Positions 33,477-41,780 of a DNA stretch of 44,771 nucleotides are shown piece by piece (within the stretch, counting starts at the first letter, position 1; the number at the start of each line of letters is the position of its first letter). The notes under the pieces are model-generated. The model saw only the letters and a program-made list of their open reading frames with translations. It did not search any database and was not told where the DNA came from. Both the position numbers and the translations under genes were made by a program. This stretch comes from Pseudomonas sp. GM50 (lineage in GTDB: Bacteria; Pseudomonadota; Gammaproteobacteria; Pseudomonadales; Pseudomonadaceae): positions 1 to 44,771 of the forward strand of contig NZ_AKJK01000099.1 of the NCBI RefSeq assembly GCF_000282375.1, written 5' to 3'.

Positions 33477-34346
33477 ATGAGCCAAGTGTTGGAAGATCTG
33501 GTAGACCTGCTGACCCTGGAACCGATTGAAGAAAACCTGTTCCGTGGCCGCAGCCAGGACCTGGGGTTTCGTCAGTTGTTCGGCGGCCAGGTACTCGGCC
33601 AGTCCCTGTCGGCGGCCAGTCAGACAGTCGAGCCGGCGCGCCATGTGCATTCGATGCACGGTTATTTCCTGCGCCCGGGCGATGCCAAATTGCCGGTGGT
33701 GTATCAGGTCGATCGGGTGCGCGATGGCGGCAGTTTCAGCACGCGCCGGGTGACGGCGATCCAGAAGGGCAATCCGATTTTCACCTGCAGTGCCTCGTTC
33801 CAGTATGACGAAGAAGGCTTCCAGCACCAGACTGAGATGCCGCAAGTGGTCGGCCCGGAAAACCTGCCGTCGGAGCTGGAACTCACCCAGCAGCGCGCGC
33901 ACCTGATCCCTGAGCACATGCGCGAAAAACTGCTGTGTCCGAAACCGATCGAAGTCCGGCCGGTGACCGAAAAAGACCCCTACAACCCGCAACCTGCCGA
34001 TCCCATCAAATACGTCTGGTTCCGCGCCGACGGTGCCTTGGCCGATACCCCGGCGCTGCACAAATACCTGCTGGCCTACGCTTCGGACTTCGGTCTGCTG
34101 ACCACCTCGATGCTGCCCCACGGCAAATCGGTCTGGCAGAAAGACATGCAGGTCGCCAGCCTCGATCACGCATTGTGGTTCCATGCCGACCTGCGCGCCG
34201 ATGACTGGTTGCTGTACGCCATGGACAGCCCGTGGGCCGGCAATTCGCGCGGATTCTCCCGTGGCAGCGTGTTCAACCGTGCCGGGCAACTGGTGGCTTC
34301 GGTCACTCAGGAAGGCCTGATTCGCCATCGCAAGGATTGGGCATGA
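33477..34346 (+). CDS. tesB: Acyl-CoA thioesterase II
   Basis: A 289-residue double-hotdog thioesterase that hydrolyses acyl-CoAs to free acids. Residue numbering coincides with E. coli TesB: D204 (YASDFGLL) and Q278 (TQEG) are present, while T228 is Ser here (ASLDHALWFH). The N-terminal hotdog starts with FRGRSQDLGFRQLFGGQVLGQ. GAGGAGA lies 5 bp before the ATG. The stop overlaps the start of the HAD gene (ATGA), so the two are translationally coupled. Confidence 0.95.
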   Translation: MSQVLEDLVDLLTLEPIEENLFRGRSQDLGFRQLFGGQVLGQSLSAASQTVEPARHVHSMHGYFLRPGDAKLPVVYQVDRVRDGGSFSTRRVTAIQKGNPIFTCSASFQYDEEGFQHQTEMPQVVGPENLPSELELTQQRAHLIPEHMREKLLCPKPIEVRPVTEKDPYNPQPADPIKYVWFRADGALADTPALHKYLLAYASDFGLLTTSMLPHGKSVWQKDMQVASLDHALWFHADLRADDWLLYAMDSPWAGNSRGFSRGSVFNRAGQLVASVTQEGLIRHRKDWA

Positions 34347-34936
34347 GCCTGGCTGAGGTGCGGCATTGGGTGTTCGATATGGACGGCACCCTGACGGTGG
34401 CGGTGCATGACTTCGCGGCGATTCGCGTGGCGTTGGCGATTCCTGCCGAAGACGACATCCTCACCCACCTCGCGGCACTGCCGGCCGATGAAGCCGCGGC
34501 CAAACACGCGTGGCTGCTGGAGCACGAGCGGGATCTGGCATTGGGTTCGAAGCCGGCGCCGGGCGCGGTGGAATTGGTACGTGAGTTGGCCGGGCGCGGT
34601 TATCGCCTGGGCATTCTCACGCGCAATGCTCGCGAGCTGGCCCATGTCACGCTGGAGGCCATTGGCCTGGCCGATTGCTTTGCGGTGGAGGATGTACTGG
34701 GCCGCGATGAAGCACCGCCCAAGCCGCATCCTGGTGGGTTGCTGAAACTGGCCGAAGCCTGGAAGGTGCCGGCGAGCGAAATGGTGATGGTCGGTGATTA
34801 CCGCTTCGATCTGGATTGCGGGCGGGCGGCGGGGACGCGGACGGTGCTGGTGAATCTGCCGGATAATCCGTGGCCGGAATTGACTGATTGGCATGCTGCC
34901 GATTGCGTGGCGTTGCGGCAGATGCTTTCGGCTTGA
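34343..34936 (+). CDS. HAD-IA family phosphatase
   Basis: A 197-residue HAD-superfamily hydrolase. Motif I is FDMDGTLT (nucleophile D12, general acid D14), motif II lies in LGILTRNARELA, motif III is the Lys of KPHPGGLLKLAE, and motif IV is VGDYRFDLDCGRAAG. The insert between motifs I and II is a small helical cap (subfamily IA). Phosphoglycolate-like or nucleotide substrates are typical, but none can be assigned. The ATG sits in the ATGA overlap with tesB, so it follows the thioesterase in one operon. Confidence 0.92.
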   Translation: MSLAEVRHWVFDMDGTLTVAVHDFAAIRVALAIPAEDDILTHLAALPADEAAAKHAWLLEHERDLALGSKPAPGAVELVRELAGRGYRLGILTRNARELAHVTLEAIGLADCFAVEDVLGRDEAPPKPHPGGLLKLAEAWKVPASEMVMVGDYRFDLDCGRAAGTRTVLVNLPDNPWPELTDWHAADCVALRQMLSA

Positions 34937-34943
34937 GGGCCTC

Positions 34944-35027
34944 TTCGCGGGCAAGCCTCGCTCCTACAGGTGATGTGGCGTTCCTTGCTCGCACCGCCAT
35001 CCTGTAGGAGCGAGGCTTGCTCGCGAA
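34944..35027. repeat. REP doublet (TAGGAGCGAGGCTTGC family)
   Basis: TTCGCGGGCAAGCCTCGCTC and an inverse unit ending GAGGCTTGCTCGCGAA, about 35 bp between them. It lies between the convergent HAD and alpha/beta-hydrolase genes. Confidence 0.9.
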
Positions 35028-35053
35028 AGCGTCAGATCAGACACCGCAAAAAC

Positions 35054-36013
35054 TCACTGACCGAACAACACCTTCTGCCCCTCGGGCGAGGTAAACATCC
35101 CATCACCATTGTGCCCAACCCCGGGCACTTCGATCAGCTGCTGACTCAACCCTTGCGGATGGCGCCGTTTCAGATAATTGAAATAGTTGCGCCCACGAAT
35201 CAATCGAGAAGCGCCCTGGGCTTTGGCCTCACAACTCTTATCCAGCGCTGGATGATTCGGGTCGATGTCCTGCTGCCCGAGTAAGTAAACGATGTCACGT
35301 TTGATGTAGTTTTCTTCCAGTTGCGCAGGTGTTTGCCCATTGGCATAAGCGGGCAGATCCGCCAACCCGTACTTCCAGCGATTGAAATTCGGACACCCCG
35401 CGTGACTGAACGCCACGGGTCGTTGCTCATTGAAGTAGGCGTATGACGAAGGGTTGGCGATCACATAGCGCACTTTCACACCCTCCGTGTCGAGGGCTGG
35501 CTGAGGGTGACCCAGCAAGGCATAACGCTGAACCACCTGAGCGCCGCCGGAGTGACCGGCGATGACGATTTGCTTCACGTCCGGAAACTGTCGCCGATCA
35601 CCCAGGCGAGCGATGATTTCGTCGAGTGCCGCATAGGCGCTCAGCGTAAACGGCGCGGTGGATAAGCCACCGGCCATCCAGTCATTGCCTTGCCAGCGTA
35701 AAACACTGTCGGGCACCGCATGGCTCGCAATGTCGGTTTCGTTGAGAAACTGCGGGGCGAGTACCAAGGTGTTCGCGCTTTGCCCGGCCTGCTCGGCTGC
35801 ATGCTCGGCGCTTTGGCGGTAGGTTTCCGCATTGCGCAATCGACCATGGATGATGATCAGCACGCGTTCGATTTTCGCCGGCGTCGGGCCAATGCTCACT
35901 GCAATTTCCCCGGCGCTCAACAGCAAGCGCCCGGAACTGATCGTCTTGACGCCCTGCTCGGCAGCCTGGGTGCTTGCGCAGGTGATTAACAGAGCCAGCA
36001 GCCACTTACGCAT
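35054..36013 (-). CDS. Exported alpha/beta hydrolase-fold protein
   Basis: A 319-residue predicted secreted protein with a signal peptide (MRKWLLALLITCASTQA). The mature part has a hydrolase-like strand IERVLIIIHGRL (oxyanion region HG), a nucleophile elbow GHSGG in IVIAGHSGGAQVV and a late His in VPGVGHNGDGMF, so a Ser-Asp-His triad is likely. Substrate unknown. Its ATG overlaps the stop of the upstream YpfJ gene (TGATG on this strand), so it is translationally coupled to that metallopeptidase. A longer in-frame reading from 36082 would run back into YpfJ and is rejected. Confidence 0.87.
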   Translation of the reverse strand: MRKWLLALLITCASTQAAEQGVKTISSGRLLLSAGEIAVSIGPTPAKIERVLIIIHGRLRNAETYRQSAEHAAEQAGQSANTLVLAPQFLNETDIASHAVPDSVLRWQGNDWMAGGLSTAPFTLSAYAALDEIIARLGDRRQFPDVKQIVIAGHSGGAQVVQRYALLGHPQPALDTEGVKVRYVIANPSSYAYFNEQRPVAFSHAGCPNFNRWKYGLADLPAYANGQTPAQLEENYIKRDIVYLLGQQDIDPNHPALDKSCEAKAQGASRLIRGRNYFNYLKRRHPQGLSQQLIEVPGVGHNGDGMFTSPEGQKVLFGQ

Positions 36014-36906
36014 CACAGATTCTTCGCCGCAAAGGTGTCGCACTGGCCAACTTGGCCTTGTGCGAATCCGGCCTTGAACCACCGCACTCGCTGGGCCGAA
36101 GTGCCGTGGGTGAAGGAATCCGGCACCACGCGGCCCTGACCTTGCTGTTGCAAGCGGTCGTCGCCGATGGCGTTAGCGGCGTTCAAGGCCTCTTCGATGT
36201 CACCGGGCTCCAGCCAGTTCAGACGTTTTTGCGCATTATTGGCCCAGACACCGGCCAGGCAATCGGCCTGCAATTCCTGGCGCACCAGCAAACCGTTGTC
36301 GCCTTCCATCTGGCGGCCCTGCTGACGAGCGGCCTGAATCTTCGCGGAAACGCCGAGCAAGGTCTGCACGTGGTGTCCGACTTCGTGAGCGATCACATAG
36401 GCCTGGGCGAAGTCGCCCGCGGCGGAAAAGCGCTGGGACATTTCCTGAAAGAAGCTCATGTCCAGGTAGACCTTCTGGTCGGCCGGGCAATAGAAGGGAC
36501 CGGTTGCCGAAGTCGCCAGGCCGCAGGCCGAGTTGATGCGGTTGCTGAACAGCACCAGGGTCGGGTCTTTATATTGCCGATCGGCCTGCTGGAAAATCTG
36601 GCGCCAGGTGTCTTCGGTATCGCCGAGGATCGAGCGCACGAACTCGGCCCCTTCATCATTGGCCGGTGGCGCCTTGCGGCTCTGGGTGGTGGCCGGAGCC
36701 GATTGCTCGCTCATCTGCCCGGTCAGTTGACCGAGGATCTGCAGCGGGTCCTGGCCGGTGATCCAGCCGATCCCGACGATCAACAGGATCGCGGTCAGGC
36801 TCAGGCCCTTGCCTCCACCGAAGCGCATCCCTCCGCCCCCCCCACCGACATCATCGCCACGGGCATCAACCACGTTGTCGCTGCGTCGGCCTTTTTTCCA
36901 AAGCAT
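36013..36906 (-). CDS. ypfJ: YpfJ-type neutral zinc metallopeptidase
   Basis: A 297-residue membrane-anchored zinc metallopeptidase of the YpfJ family. After MLWKKGRRSDNVVDARGD and a glycine-rich stretch comes one membrane helix (GLSLTAILLIVGIGWI) and a periplasmic domain. The zincin motif is HEVGHH (H174, E175, H178) and a downstream acidic ligand lies in ELQADCLAGVWA. A GAGGA precedes the ATG. It is coupled to the exported hydrolase gene downstream and lies 136 bp after a second copy of the same gene type. Confidence 0.9.
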   Translation of the reverse strand: MLWKKGRRSDNVVDARGDDVGGGGGGMRFGGGKGLSLTAILLIVGIGWITGQDPLQILGQLTGQMSEQSAPATTQSRKAPPANDEGAEFVRSILGDTEDTWRQIFQQADRQYKDPTLVLFSNRINSACGLATSATGPFYCPADQKVYLDMSFFQEMSQRFSAAGDFAQAYVIAHEVGHHVQTLLGVSAKIQAARQQGRQMEGDNGLLVRQELQADCLAGVWANNAQKRLNWLEPGDIEEALNAANAIGDDRLQQQGQGRVVPDSFTHGTSAQRVRWFKAGFAQGQVGQCDTFAAKNL

Positions 36907-37042
36907 GGGGGAATCCTCGTTGAACATGGTGATGAGTGTTGCTGGTGAGTGAGAGCGGCGCCAGTCCGGTCGTCAGACAGCCTTGAGCGGCGCCGGTTCT
37001 ATACCGCTGGGGAGATTAGCGATTTACGTTGCCGGGCGTGAA

Positions 37043-37912
37043 CTACAGTGGCGTGGCCGCGAAGGTATCGCAGGCGTCGATCCGGCCTTCGGCGAAGCCG
37101 GCCGAGAACCAGGTCACCCGTTGTGCGGAGGTGCCGTGACTGAACGTCTCTGGCCGTATCACGTTGTTCTGGGCGTGTTGCAGTTGGTCATCGCCGAAGA
37201 CCGTGGCGGCGTGCAGTGCCGCATCGATATCACCGGCCTCCAGCCACAGCAGGCGTTTTTGCGCATGGTGCGCCCACACACCGGCAAGGCAATCGGCTTG
37301 CAGTTCGGCGCGAACCTCCAGTCCACCATCGCCGGTGACAGGTTGACTGTCTGCCAGTGCTTTCTCGAAAGGGGCGGAGAGTCCCAGTTCCAGCTGCACG
37401 TGATGTCCGATTTCGTGAGCGATGATGTAGGCCTGTGCGAAGTCGCCGATCACCGAAAACTGCTGGGCCATGACGCGAAAGAATTCCAGATCCAGATACA
37501 CCTGGCGATTGGTCGGGCAATAGAACGGGCCGCTGGCTGAGTTTGCGAAGCCACACGCCGAGGTCACTCTTTCACTGAACAGGGTCAGTGTGGGTTCCGG
37601 GTAATGCCGGCCGGTTTGCGCAAAAAGTTGTTTCCAGGTGTCTTCGGTATCGCCCAGCACAGACTGAATAAACACGAGTCGAGGATCTTCAGAAACCATG
37701 GCGGCGGAGTGTTGAGGCGGTGTGCCTGACAGGACCGGGATGCCGACTGGAACGTCATCCGGCATCGTCCTCACCGTTGAATAAATTCCTGCGCCTGCCA
37801 GGGTGGCGACGGCCATTGTGGCGCCCATTATTTTCCCTGTCGTTTTGCGGGCATCCTTGCCCTCCCGAGTGTCATTTACGTTGTCGCTGCGTCTTGCTCT
37901 GTTCCATAACAT
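37043..37912 (-). CDS. Second YpfJ-type zinc metallopeptidase (tandem paralogue)
   Basis: A 289-residue paralogue of the next gene: MLWNRARRSDNVNDTREGKD, one membrane helix (MGATMAVATLAGAGIYSTV), then the same domain with GDTEDTWKQLFAQ, ASGPFYCPTNRQVYLDLEFF, HEIGHH (H166, E167, H170) and ELQADCLAGVWAHHAQK, ending FSAGFAEGRIDACDTFAA. Key zinc residues are kept, so it is probably active. It lacks the glycine-rich linker. The two genes point the same way, so a local duplication with divergence is the simple reading. Confidence 0.9.
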   Translation of the reverse strand: MLWNRARRSDNVNDTREGKDARKTTGKIMGATMAVATLAGAGIYSTVRTMPDDVPVGIPVLSGTPPQHSAAMVSEDPRLVFIQSVLGDTEDTWKQLFAQTGRHYPEPTLTLFSERVTSACGFANSASGPFYCPTNRQVYLDLEFFRVMAQQFSVIGDFAQAYIIAHEIGHHVQLELGLSAPFEKALADSQPVTGDGGLEVRAELQADCLAGVWAHHAQKRLLWLEAGDIDAALHAATVFGDDQLQHAQNNVIRPETFSHGTSAQRVTWFSAGFAEGRIDACDTFAATPL

Positions 37913-38064
37913 GTTTGCGGTCTCTCATAGATTGATTGGGCGCTTATCGCCGCGTCTATGAATAACCGCACTGGCAAAGAGACGTGGATGAAATGTGTAA
38001 GGGTTCGTGAAATGCACAGTCGTTGCAACGTGCCGGGGCGGTTATCGGGCACCGGGTTCCAGAT

Positions 38065-38093
38065 TTCGCATTCGGTGGGTTGTCTTCTAGAAT
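38065..38093 (+). promoter_or_regulatory. Candidate sigma-70 promoter of the IclR gene
   Basis: TTCGCA (38065-38070), a 17-bp spacer and TAGAAT (38088-38093) make a plausible promoter about 26 bp before the IclR start. This supports the shorter start at 38120 rather than upstream in-frame starts. CGTTGCAACG (38021-38030) is a perfect palindrome farther upstream. Confidence 0.45.
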
Positions 38094-38119
38094 CGGGCAA
38101 ATTTCCTGTGGAACCTCCC

Positions 38120-38893
38120 ATGGCCGGCAGTCAGATAGAACGTGTTTTCAGCGTGCTGGAAAGCCTCACCAGTGACCCTCGTGGCCTGCCGATGCAGGCG
38201 CTGGCAGAGCAACTGGATATCCCCAAAAGCGCGACCCATCGTTTGCTCGCCGAGCTGATTCGGCTGGGCTATGTGCGACAGAATCCGGAGAACCTGCGCT
38301 ATCACTTGTCGACCAAACTGGTGGCCCTGGGTTTCCGCTACCTGTCGAGCAGCGGCGCGGATATCGTTCAATCGGTGCTTGATCGCCTGGCCCAGGAAAC
38401 CGGTGAGCTGGTGCGCCTTGGAGTGATCGAAGGGGAGCGGCAGGTCTGGATTGCCAAGTCCCAGGGCGCCCGATCCGGCTTGCGCTACGACCCGGACATG
38501 GGCCGCGATGCACCGTTGTTTTACACCGCGTCGGGGCATGCGTGGCTGGCGAGCATGAGCGATGCCGAGGCCTTGTCGCTGGTGCAACGCCAGGGCAGTG
38601 ACCGGCCCAAGGACCTCGGGCCGAATGCACCGCGCTCCAACATCGAATTGCTCGAGCGCCTGCGTCTGGCCAGAGAGCAGGGCTATGCCTGGGTCGAGGA
38701 GAGTTCGGCGGTCGGCACGTCGGCAATTGCAGCGGTGGTGCGGCATCCGGGTGATGGTCGGGTGATCGGGGTACTCAGCATCGCCGGGCCAAGTGCGCGG
38801 ATGCCGGGGGCGCGTTTGCATGAACTGGCGCCGCTGCTGCTGAAATTCGCAGAGGAGTTGTCGGCGGCGAGCCTGGCTTCAGAGTTGTTGTAG
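38120..38893 (+). CDS. IclR family transcriptional regulator
   Basis: A 257-residue IclR-type regulator. The winged helix-turn-helix reads MQALAEQLDIPKSATHRLLAE (about residues 24-44), and the effector-binding domain covers about 85-250 with ETGELVRLGVIEGERQVWIAK, GLRYDPDMGRDAPLFYTASGHAWLA (in two parts) and TSAIAAVVRHPGDGRVIGVLSIAG. Ligands of the family are aromatic acids or sugar acids. I start at MAGSQIERVFSV; upstream in-frame ATGs lie before the candidate promoter. Its stop codon coincides with the first bases of a REP unit. The next gene is a DMT transporter, a possible target. Confidence 0.9.
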   Translation: MAGSQIERVFSVLESLTSDPRGLPMQALAEQLDIPKSATHRLLAELIRLGYVRQNPENLRYHLSTKLVALGFRYLSSSGADIVQSVLDRLAQETGELVRLGVIEGERQVWIAKSQGARSGLRYDPDMGRDAPLFYTASGHAWLASMSDAEALSLVQRQGSDRPKDLGPNAPRSNIELLERLRLAREQGYAWVEESSAVGTSAIAAVVRHPGDGRVIGVLSIAGPSARMPGARLHELAPLLLKFAEELSAASLASELL

Positions 38894-38980
38894 GAGCGAG
38901 GCTTGCCCGCGAAAGCGGTGTGTCATGCAACATTGATGTCGACGGACACACCGTCTTCGCGGGCAAGCCTCGCTCCTACA
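38889..38980. repeat. REP doublet overlapping the IclR stop codon
   Basis: TGTAGGAGCGAGGCTTGCC starts at 38889, so the TAG stop of the IclR gene is inside the REP unit; the inverted unit ends CTCGCTCCTACA. This is the TAGGAGCGAGGCTTGC family. Confidence 0.9.
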
Positions 38981-39104
38981 TGGATTTTCGTTCGCCCATA
39001 CAAAGTTGTGCGCTGTTCGAACACTATTTGCCTTTACTAATGTAAGAATCTGGAACCAGGTTCTAAATTATTGGAATTCATCCCCCGCAAGGGCAACAGA
39101 GACT

Positions 39105-39130
39105 CCGTAGGCGCGAGGCTTGCCCGCGAA
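39105..39130. repeat. Single REP unit
   Basis: One unit, CGTAGGCGCGAGGCTTGC with flanking CCGCGAA, with one change from the family, lies between the palindromes and the start of the DMT gene, 30 bp before its ATG. No inverse partner is adjacent. Confidence 0.75.
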
Positions 39131-39160
39131 GCTTTTGATCTCAAGACCCAGGGATAACCC

Positions 39161-40039
39161 ATGACCGTCAGCACCCCGCTTTCCGGTGTCAATCAGCCCT
39201 TCAAAGGGATTCTGCTGATCGTCGTCGCCACCTTCCTGTTTTCCAGCCATGACGCTTTGTCGAAATACCTCTCGGGGTTCTATCCCGTCATCATGGTGGT
39301 CTGGGCCCGCTATGTGGTTCACACCTTGCTGATGGCGGGGATTTTTCTGCCGCAGTCCGGGCTACGTGTCCTACGCACCAAACGGCCATTGCTGCAGTTT
39401 TTGCGGGCGTTGTGCCTGCTGGGGACCAGTTTGCTGTTCACGACTGGTTTGCTGTTCATCCCGTTGGCGGAAGCCACAGCGGTCAACTTTCTCGCACCGG
39501 TATTGGTGACGGCGCTGTCGGTGCCACTGCTCGGTGAACGGGTGACGCGCGGCCAATGGCTGGCGGTGATTTGCGGGTTCATCGGGGTACTGATCATTGT
39601 CCATCCCGGCGGCGAACTCTTCACGCCTGCGGTATTGCTACCGTTCTGCTCGGCCCTGTTTTTCTGTTTCTATCAATTGCTCACCCGAAAGCTCAGTGAA
39701 ATCGACAGTCCGACCACCAGCAATTTTTTTGCAGGGCTCTGCAATACGTTGGTGATGAGCGCGCTGGTGCCGTTCTTCTGGCAAGTCCCAAGCCTGGGTC
39801 ATGGGTTTTTGATGGTGGCGCTGGGGGCGTGCGGGATGACGGCGCATCTGTTTCTGACTCAGGCCTTCCGTCACGCCGCGCCCGCGCTGCTGGCGCCGTT
39901 TGGTTATTGCCAGATTGTCTTTGCGGGTTTGCTGGGCTGGTTGCTGTTTGCCCACACTCCGACCCTGACCACGGTGATCGGGATCGCGGTGATTTGTTGC
40001 AGCGGGTTGGCGGCAGCGTGGCAACAGCGTAGGCAATAG
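39161..40039 (+). CDS. EamA/DMT family transporter
   Basis: A 292-residue drug/metabolite transporter with ten predicted helices in two EamA repeats (about 15-140 and 150-285). It starts LLIVVATFLFSSHDALSKYL and contains the end-of-repeat-1 segment LLGERVTRGQWLAVICGFIG. The substrate is unknown. It follows the IclR regulator on the same strand but with a 267-bp gap that holds a REP doublet and two palindromes. A separate, IclR-controlled promoter is a reasonable inference. Confidence 0.9.
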   Translation: MTVSTPLSGVNQPFKGILLIVVATFLFSSHDALSKYLSGFYPVIMVVWARYVVHTLLMAGIFLPQSGLRVLRTKRPLLQFLRALCLLGTSLLFTTGLLFIPLAEATAVNFLAPVLVTALSVPLLGERVTRGQWLAVICGFIGVLIIVHPGGELFTPAVLLPFCSALFFCFYQLLTRKLSEIDSPTTSNFFAGLCNTLVMSALVPFFWQVPSLGHGFLMVALGACGMTAHLFLTQAFRHAAPALLAPFGYCQIVFAGLLGWLLFAHTPTLTTVIGIAVICCSGLAAAWQQRRQ

Positions 40040-40044
40040 GAGAG

Positions 40045-40068
40045 GGCAGGCCTGGAATCAGGCCTGCC
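40045..40068. terminator. Hairpin between convergent DMT and MFS genes
   Basis: GGCAGGCCTG and CAGGCCTGCC form perfect 10-bp arms with a GAAT loop, 5 bp after the DMT stop and just before the MFS stop. No T-tract follows on either strand, so it may be a bidirectional hairpin rather than a classical terminator. Confidence 0.5.
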
Positions 40069-40081
40069 AGAGGAAGGGCGT

Positions 40082-41419
40082 TTACTCGGTGACGGTAGGA
40101 ATCTTGCGCGGCGCCATGAAGTACATCCAGGTCAGCGCGATGAAGTACATCGCCGGAATCATGGTGAACAGCACGGTGTAGTTGTTGTTGGTGACCGTCA
40201 GGATGTGGCCGACCAACTGGGTCATGAACATCCCGCCGATTGCCGCGCACATCCCGCCGAAGCCGAACACCGTACTCATCATGTGCTTGGGCGTGTAGTC
40301 CATCACCAGGCTCCAGATGTTCGCGGTCCAGGCCTGGTGCGCACCGATGGCCAGGGAGATGGCGAACACCGCGAGCCACAGGCTGCTCGAGCCGGCGGCC
40401 ATGACCACGCCGATGATGCAGCAGGCGAACAGGAACATGGACATCAGTCGCGCCTTGATCGGGTTGATCCCGCGGCCGATCAGGAACGAGGACAGGATGC
40501 CGCCGCCGACACTGCCGAAGTCAGCCGTGAGGTAGATGATGATCAGCGGGATACCCATCTGGGTCACGTTGATCCCCAGGTTGTATTGCTGATTGAGGAA
40601 CGGCGGCAGCCAGTACAGGTAGAACCAGAACACCGGCGCGGTCATCGAGTAGGCCAGGGCGAAGGCCCAGGTGCCACGCATACGCAGGATTCGTGAGAAC
40701 GGTACGCGGGACTGTTCCGGCTCGACTTCCTTCTGGATGTAGTCCAGTTCCGATTGTTTGACGCTCGGATGGTCTTCCGGGTTGAAGTACTTCAGCCCCC
40801 AGAACAGCAACCAGATGCCGCCCAGTGCCGCCATGCACAGGAACGCGGCTTGCCAGCCCCAGGCGTGGAGAATCAGCGGCAGCAGCATCGGCGTGAACAT
40901 CGCACCGACGTTGGTCCCGGCGTTGAAGATGCCGGTGGCCACGGCGCGCTCGCCGGCGGGGAACCACAACCGGGTGGTTTTCACGCAGGCCGGATAATTC
41001 GCCGCTTCGGTCAGGCCGAGAATGAACCGGCAGACCATGAAGCCCACCGCCGAAGTGGCCAGGCCATGAGCGCCGGTGGCCAGGCTCCAGAGCAGCACCG
41101 CGCAGAAGAACACGCGTTTAACGCCGACCCGGTCGATCAACCGGCCCTGCAGCACAAAGCCGATGGCGTAGCCGACCTGAAACCAGAAGTTGATGTTGGC
41201 GTAGTCCATCGCCGTCCAGCTCATTTCCTTGGCCAGGATCGGTTGCATGACGCCTAGGGCTGCCCGGTCGATGTAGTTCAGGGTGGTGGCGAAAAACACT
41301 AGCGCCAGCATCCCCCAGCGGGTTTTGCCGACCGCCAGGGCGCCGCGGATTTTGTCGCCGATACCGCCAGTGGCGACGCCCATGGCCGGAGCCACGCGAG
41401 AGCTTTGAGAAGGAAACAT
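40082..41419 (-). CDS. MFS transporter (ACS/anion-cation symporter type)
   Basis: A 445-residue major-facilitator protein with twelve helices, similar in plan to ACS-family sugar-acid and aromatic-acid symporters (ExuT, galactonate or quinate-type). Marks are the loop between helices 2 and 3, LIDRVGVKRVF, the helix-4/5 region GLTEAANYPACVKTTRLWFP (in two parts), and the central cytosolic loop rich in Asp/Glu/Lys. Substrate inferred from context: it faces quiC1, whose substrate comes from quinate or shikimate, so a quinate/shikimate importer is the best guess. The ATG at 41419 has an AT-poor leader containing a perfect 17-bp inverted repeat. Confidence 0.88.
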   Translation of the reverse strand: MFPSQSSRVAPAMGVATGGIGDKIRGALAVGKTRWGMLALVFFATTLNYIDRAALGVMQPILAKEMSWTAMDYANINFWFQVGYAIGFVLQGRLIDRVGVKRVFFCAVLLWSLATGAHGLATSAVGFMVCRFILGLTEAANYPACVKTTRLWFPAGERAVATGIFNAGTNVGAMFTPMLLPLILHAWGWQAAFLCMAALGGIWLLFWGLKYFNPEDHPSVKQSELDYIQKEVEPEQSRVPFSRILRMRGTWAFALAYSMTAPVFWFYLYWLPPFLNQQYNLGINVTQMGIPLIIIYLTADFGSVGGGILSSFLIGRGINPIKARLMSMFLFACCIIGVVMAAGSSSLWLAVFAISLAIGAHQAWTANIWSLVMDYTPKHMMSTVFGFGGMCAAIGGMFMTQLVGHILTVTNNNYTVLFTMIPAMYFIALTWMYFMAPRKIPTVTE

Positions 41420-41443
41420 GTATGTGCCATCCGTTCAATGACT

Positions 41444-41460
41444 GACAAGCGAGGCTTGTC
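41444..41460. promoter_or_regulatory. 17-bp inverted repeat in the MFS leader
   Basis: GACAAGC and GCTTGTC are perfect 7-bp arms around GAG, 25 bp before the MFS start. Either a repressor operator or an RNA hairpin near the ribosome-binding site. Confidence 0.4.
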
Positions 41461-41780
41461 GGGACTTCAAGGGCGCGTGATCAATCGACGGCGCCAGGCG
41501 CGGGTGTGATTGATCGGCTGAGGTGTTTTCGTCGGACTGACGACAACGTGTTATTCAGCGAGCGGCACGGTTCGGCCGAGAGGGCACAAGGTTCGGATGG
41601 ATGCCAAGTACGGCGGGAGGGCGGTGGAGCAAGCAAACAAGGCGTTGAATGAGTGCATGAGCGTGTACCCGTTTTTTGAAATTTTTATGTGGTGTTCAGG
41701 GTCTTTGGTAACCGAGTCCATGGGGTCGTGACCGGACTCAATGTGGTGTCGATGTTGCGCAGTGGACGAAAAATCGTCAA

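Noticed and set aside
38889..39130. Possible CRISPR-like repeat array
   Set aside because: Units are inverted REP palindromes of uneven spacing with no direct repeats and no cas genes.
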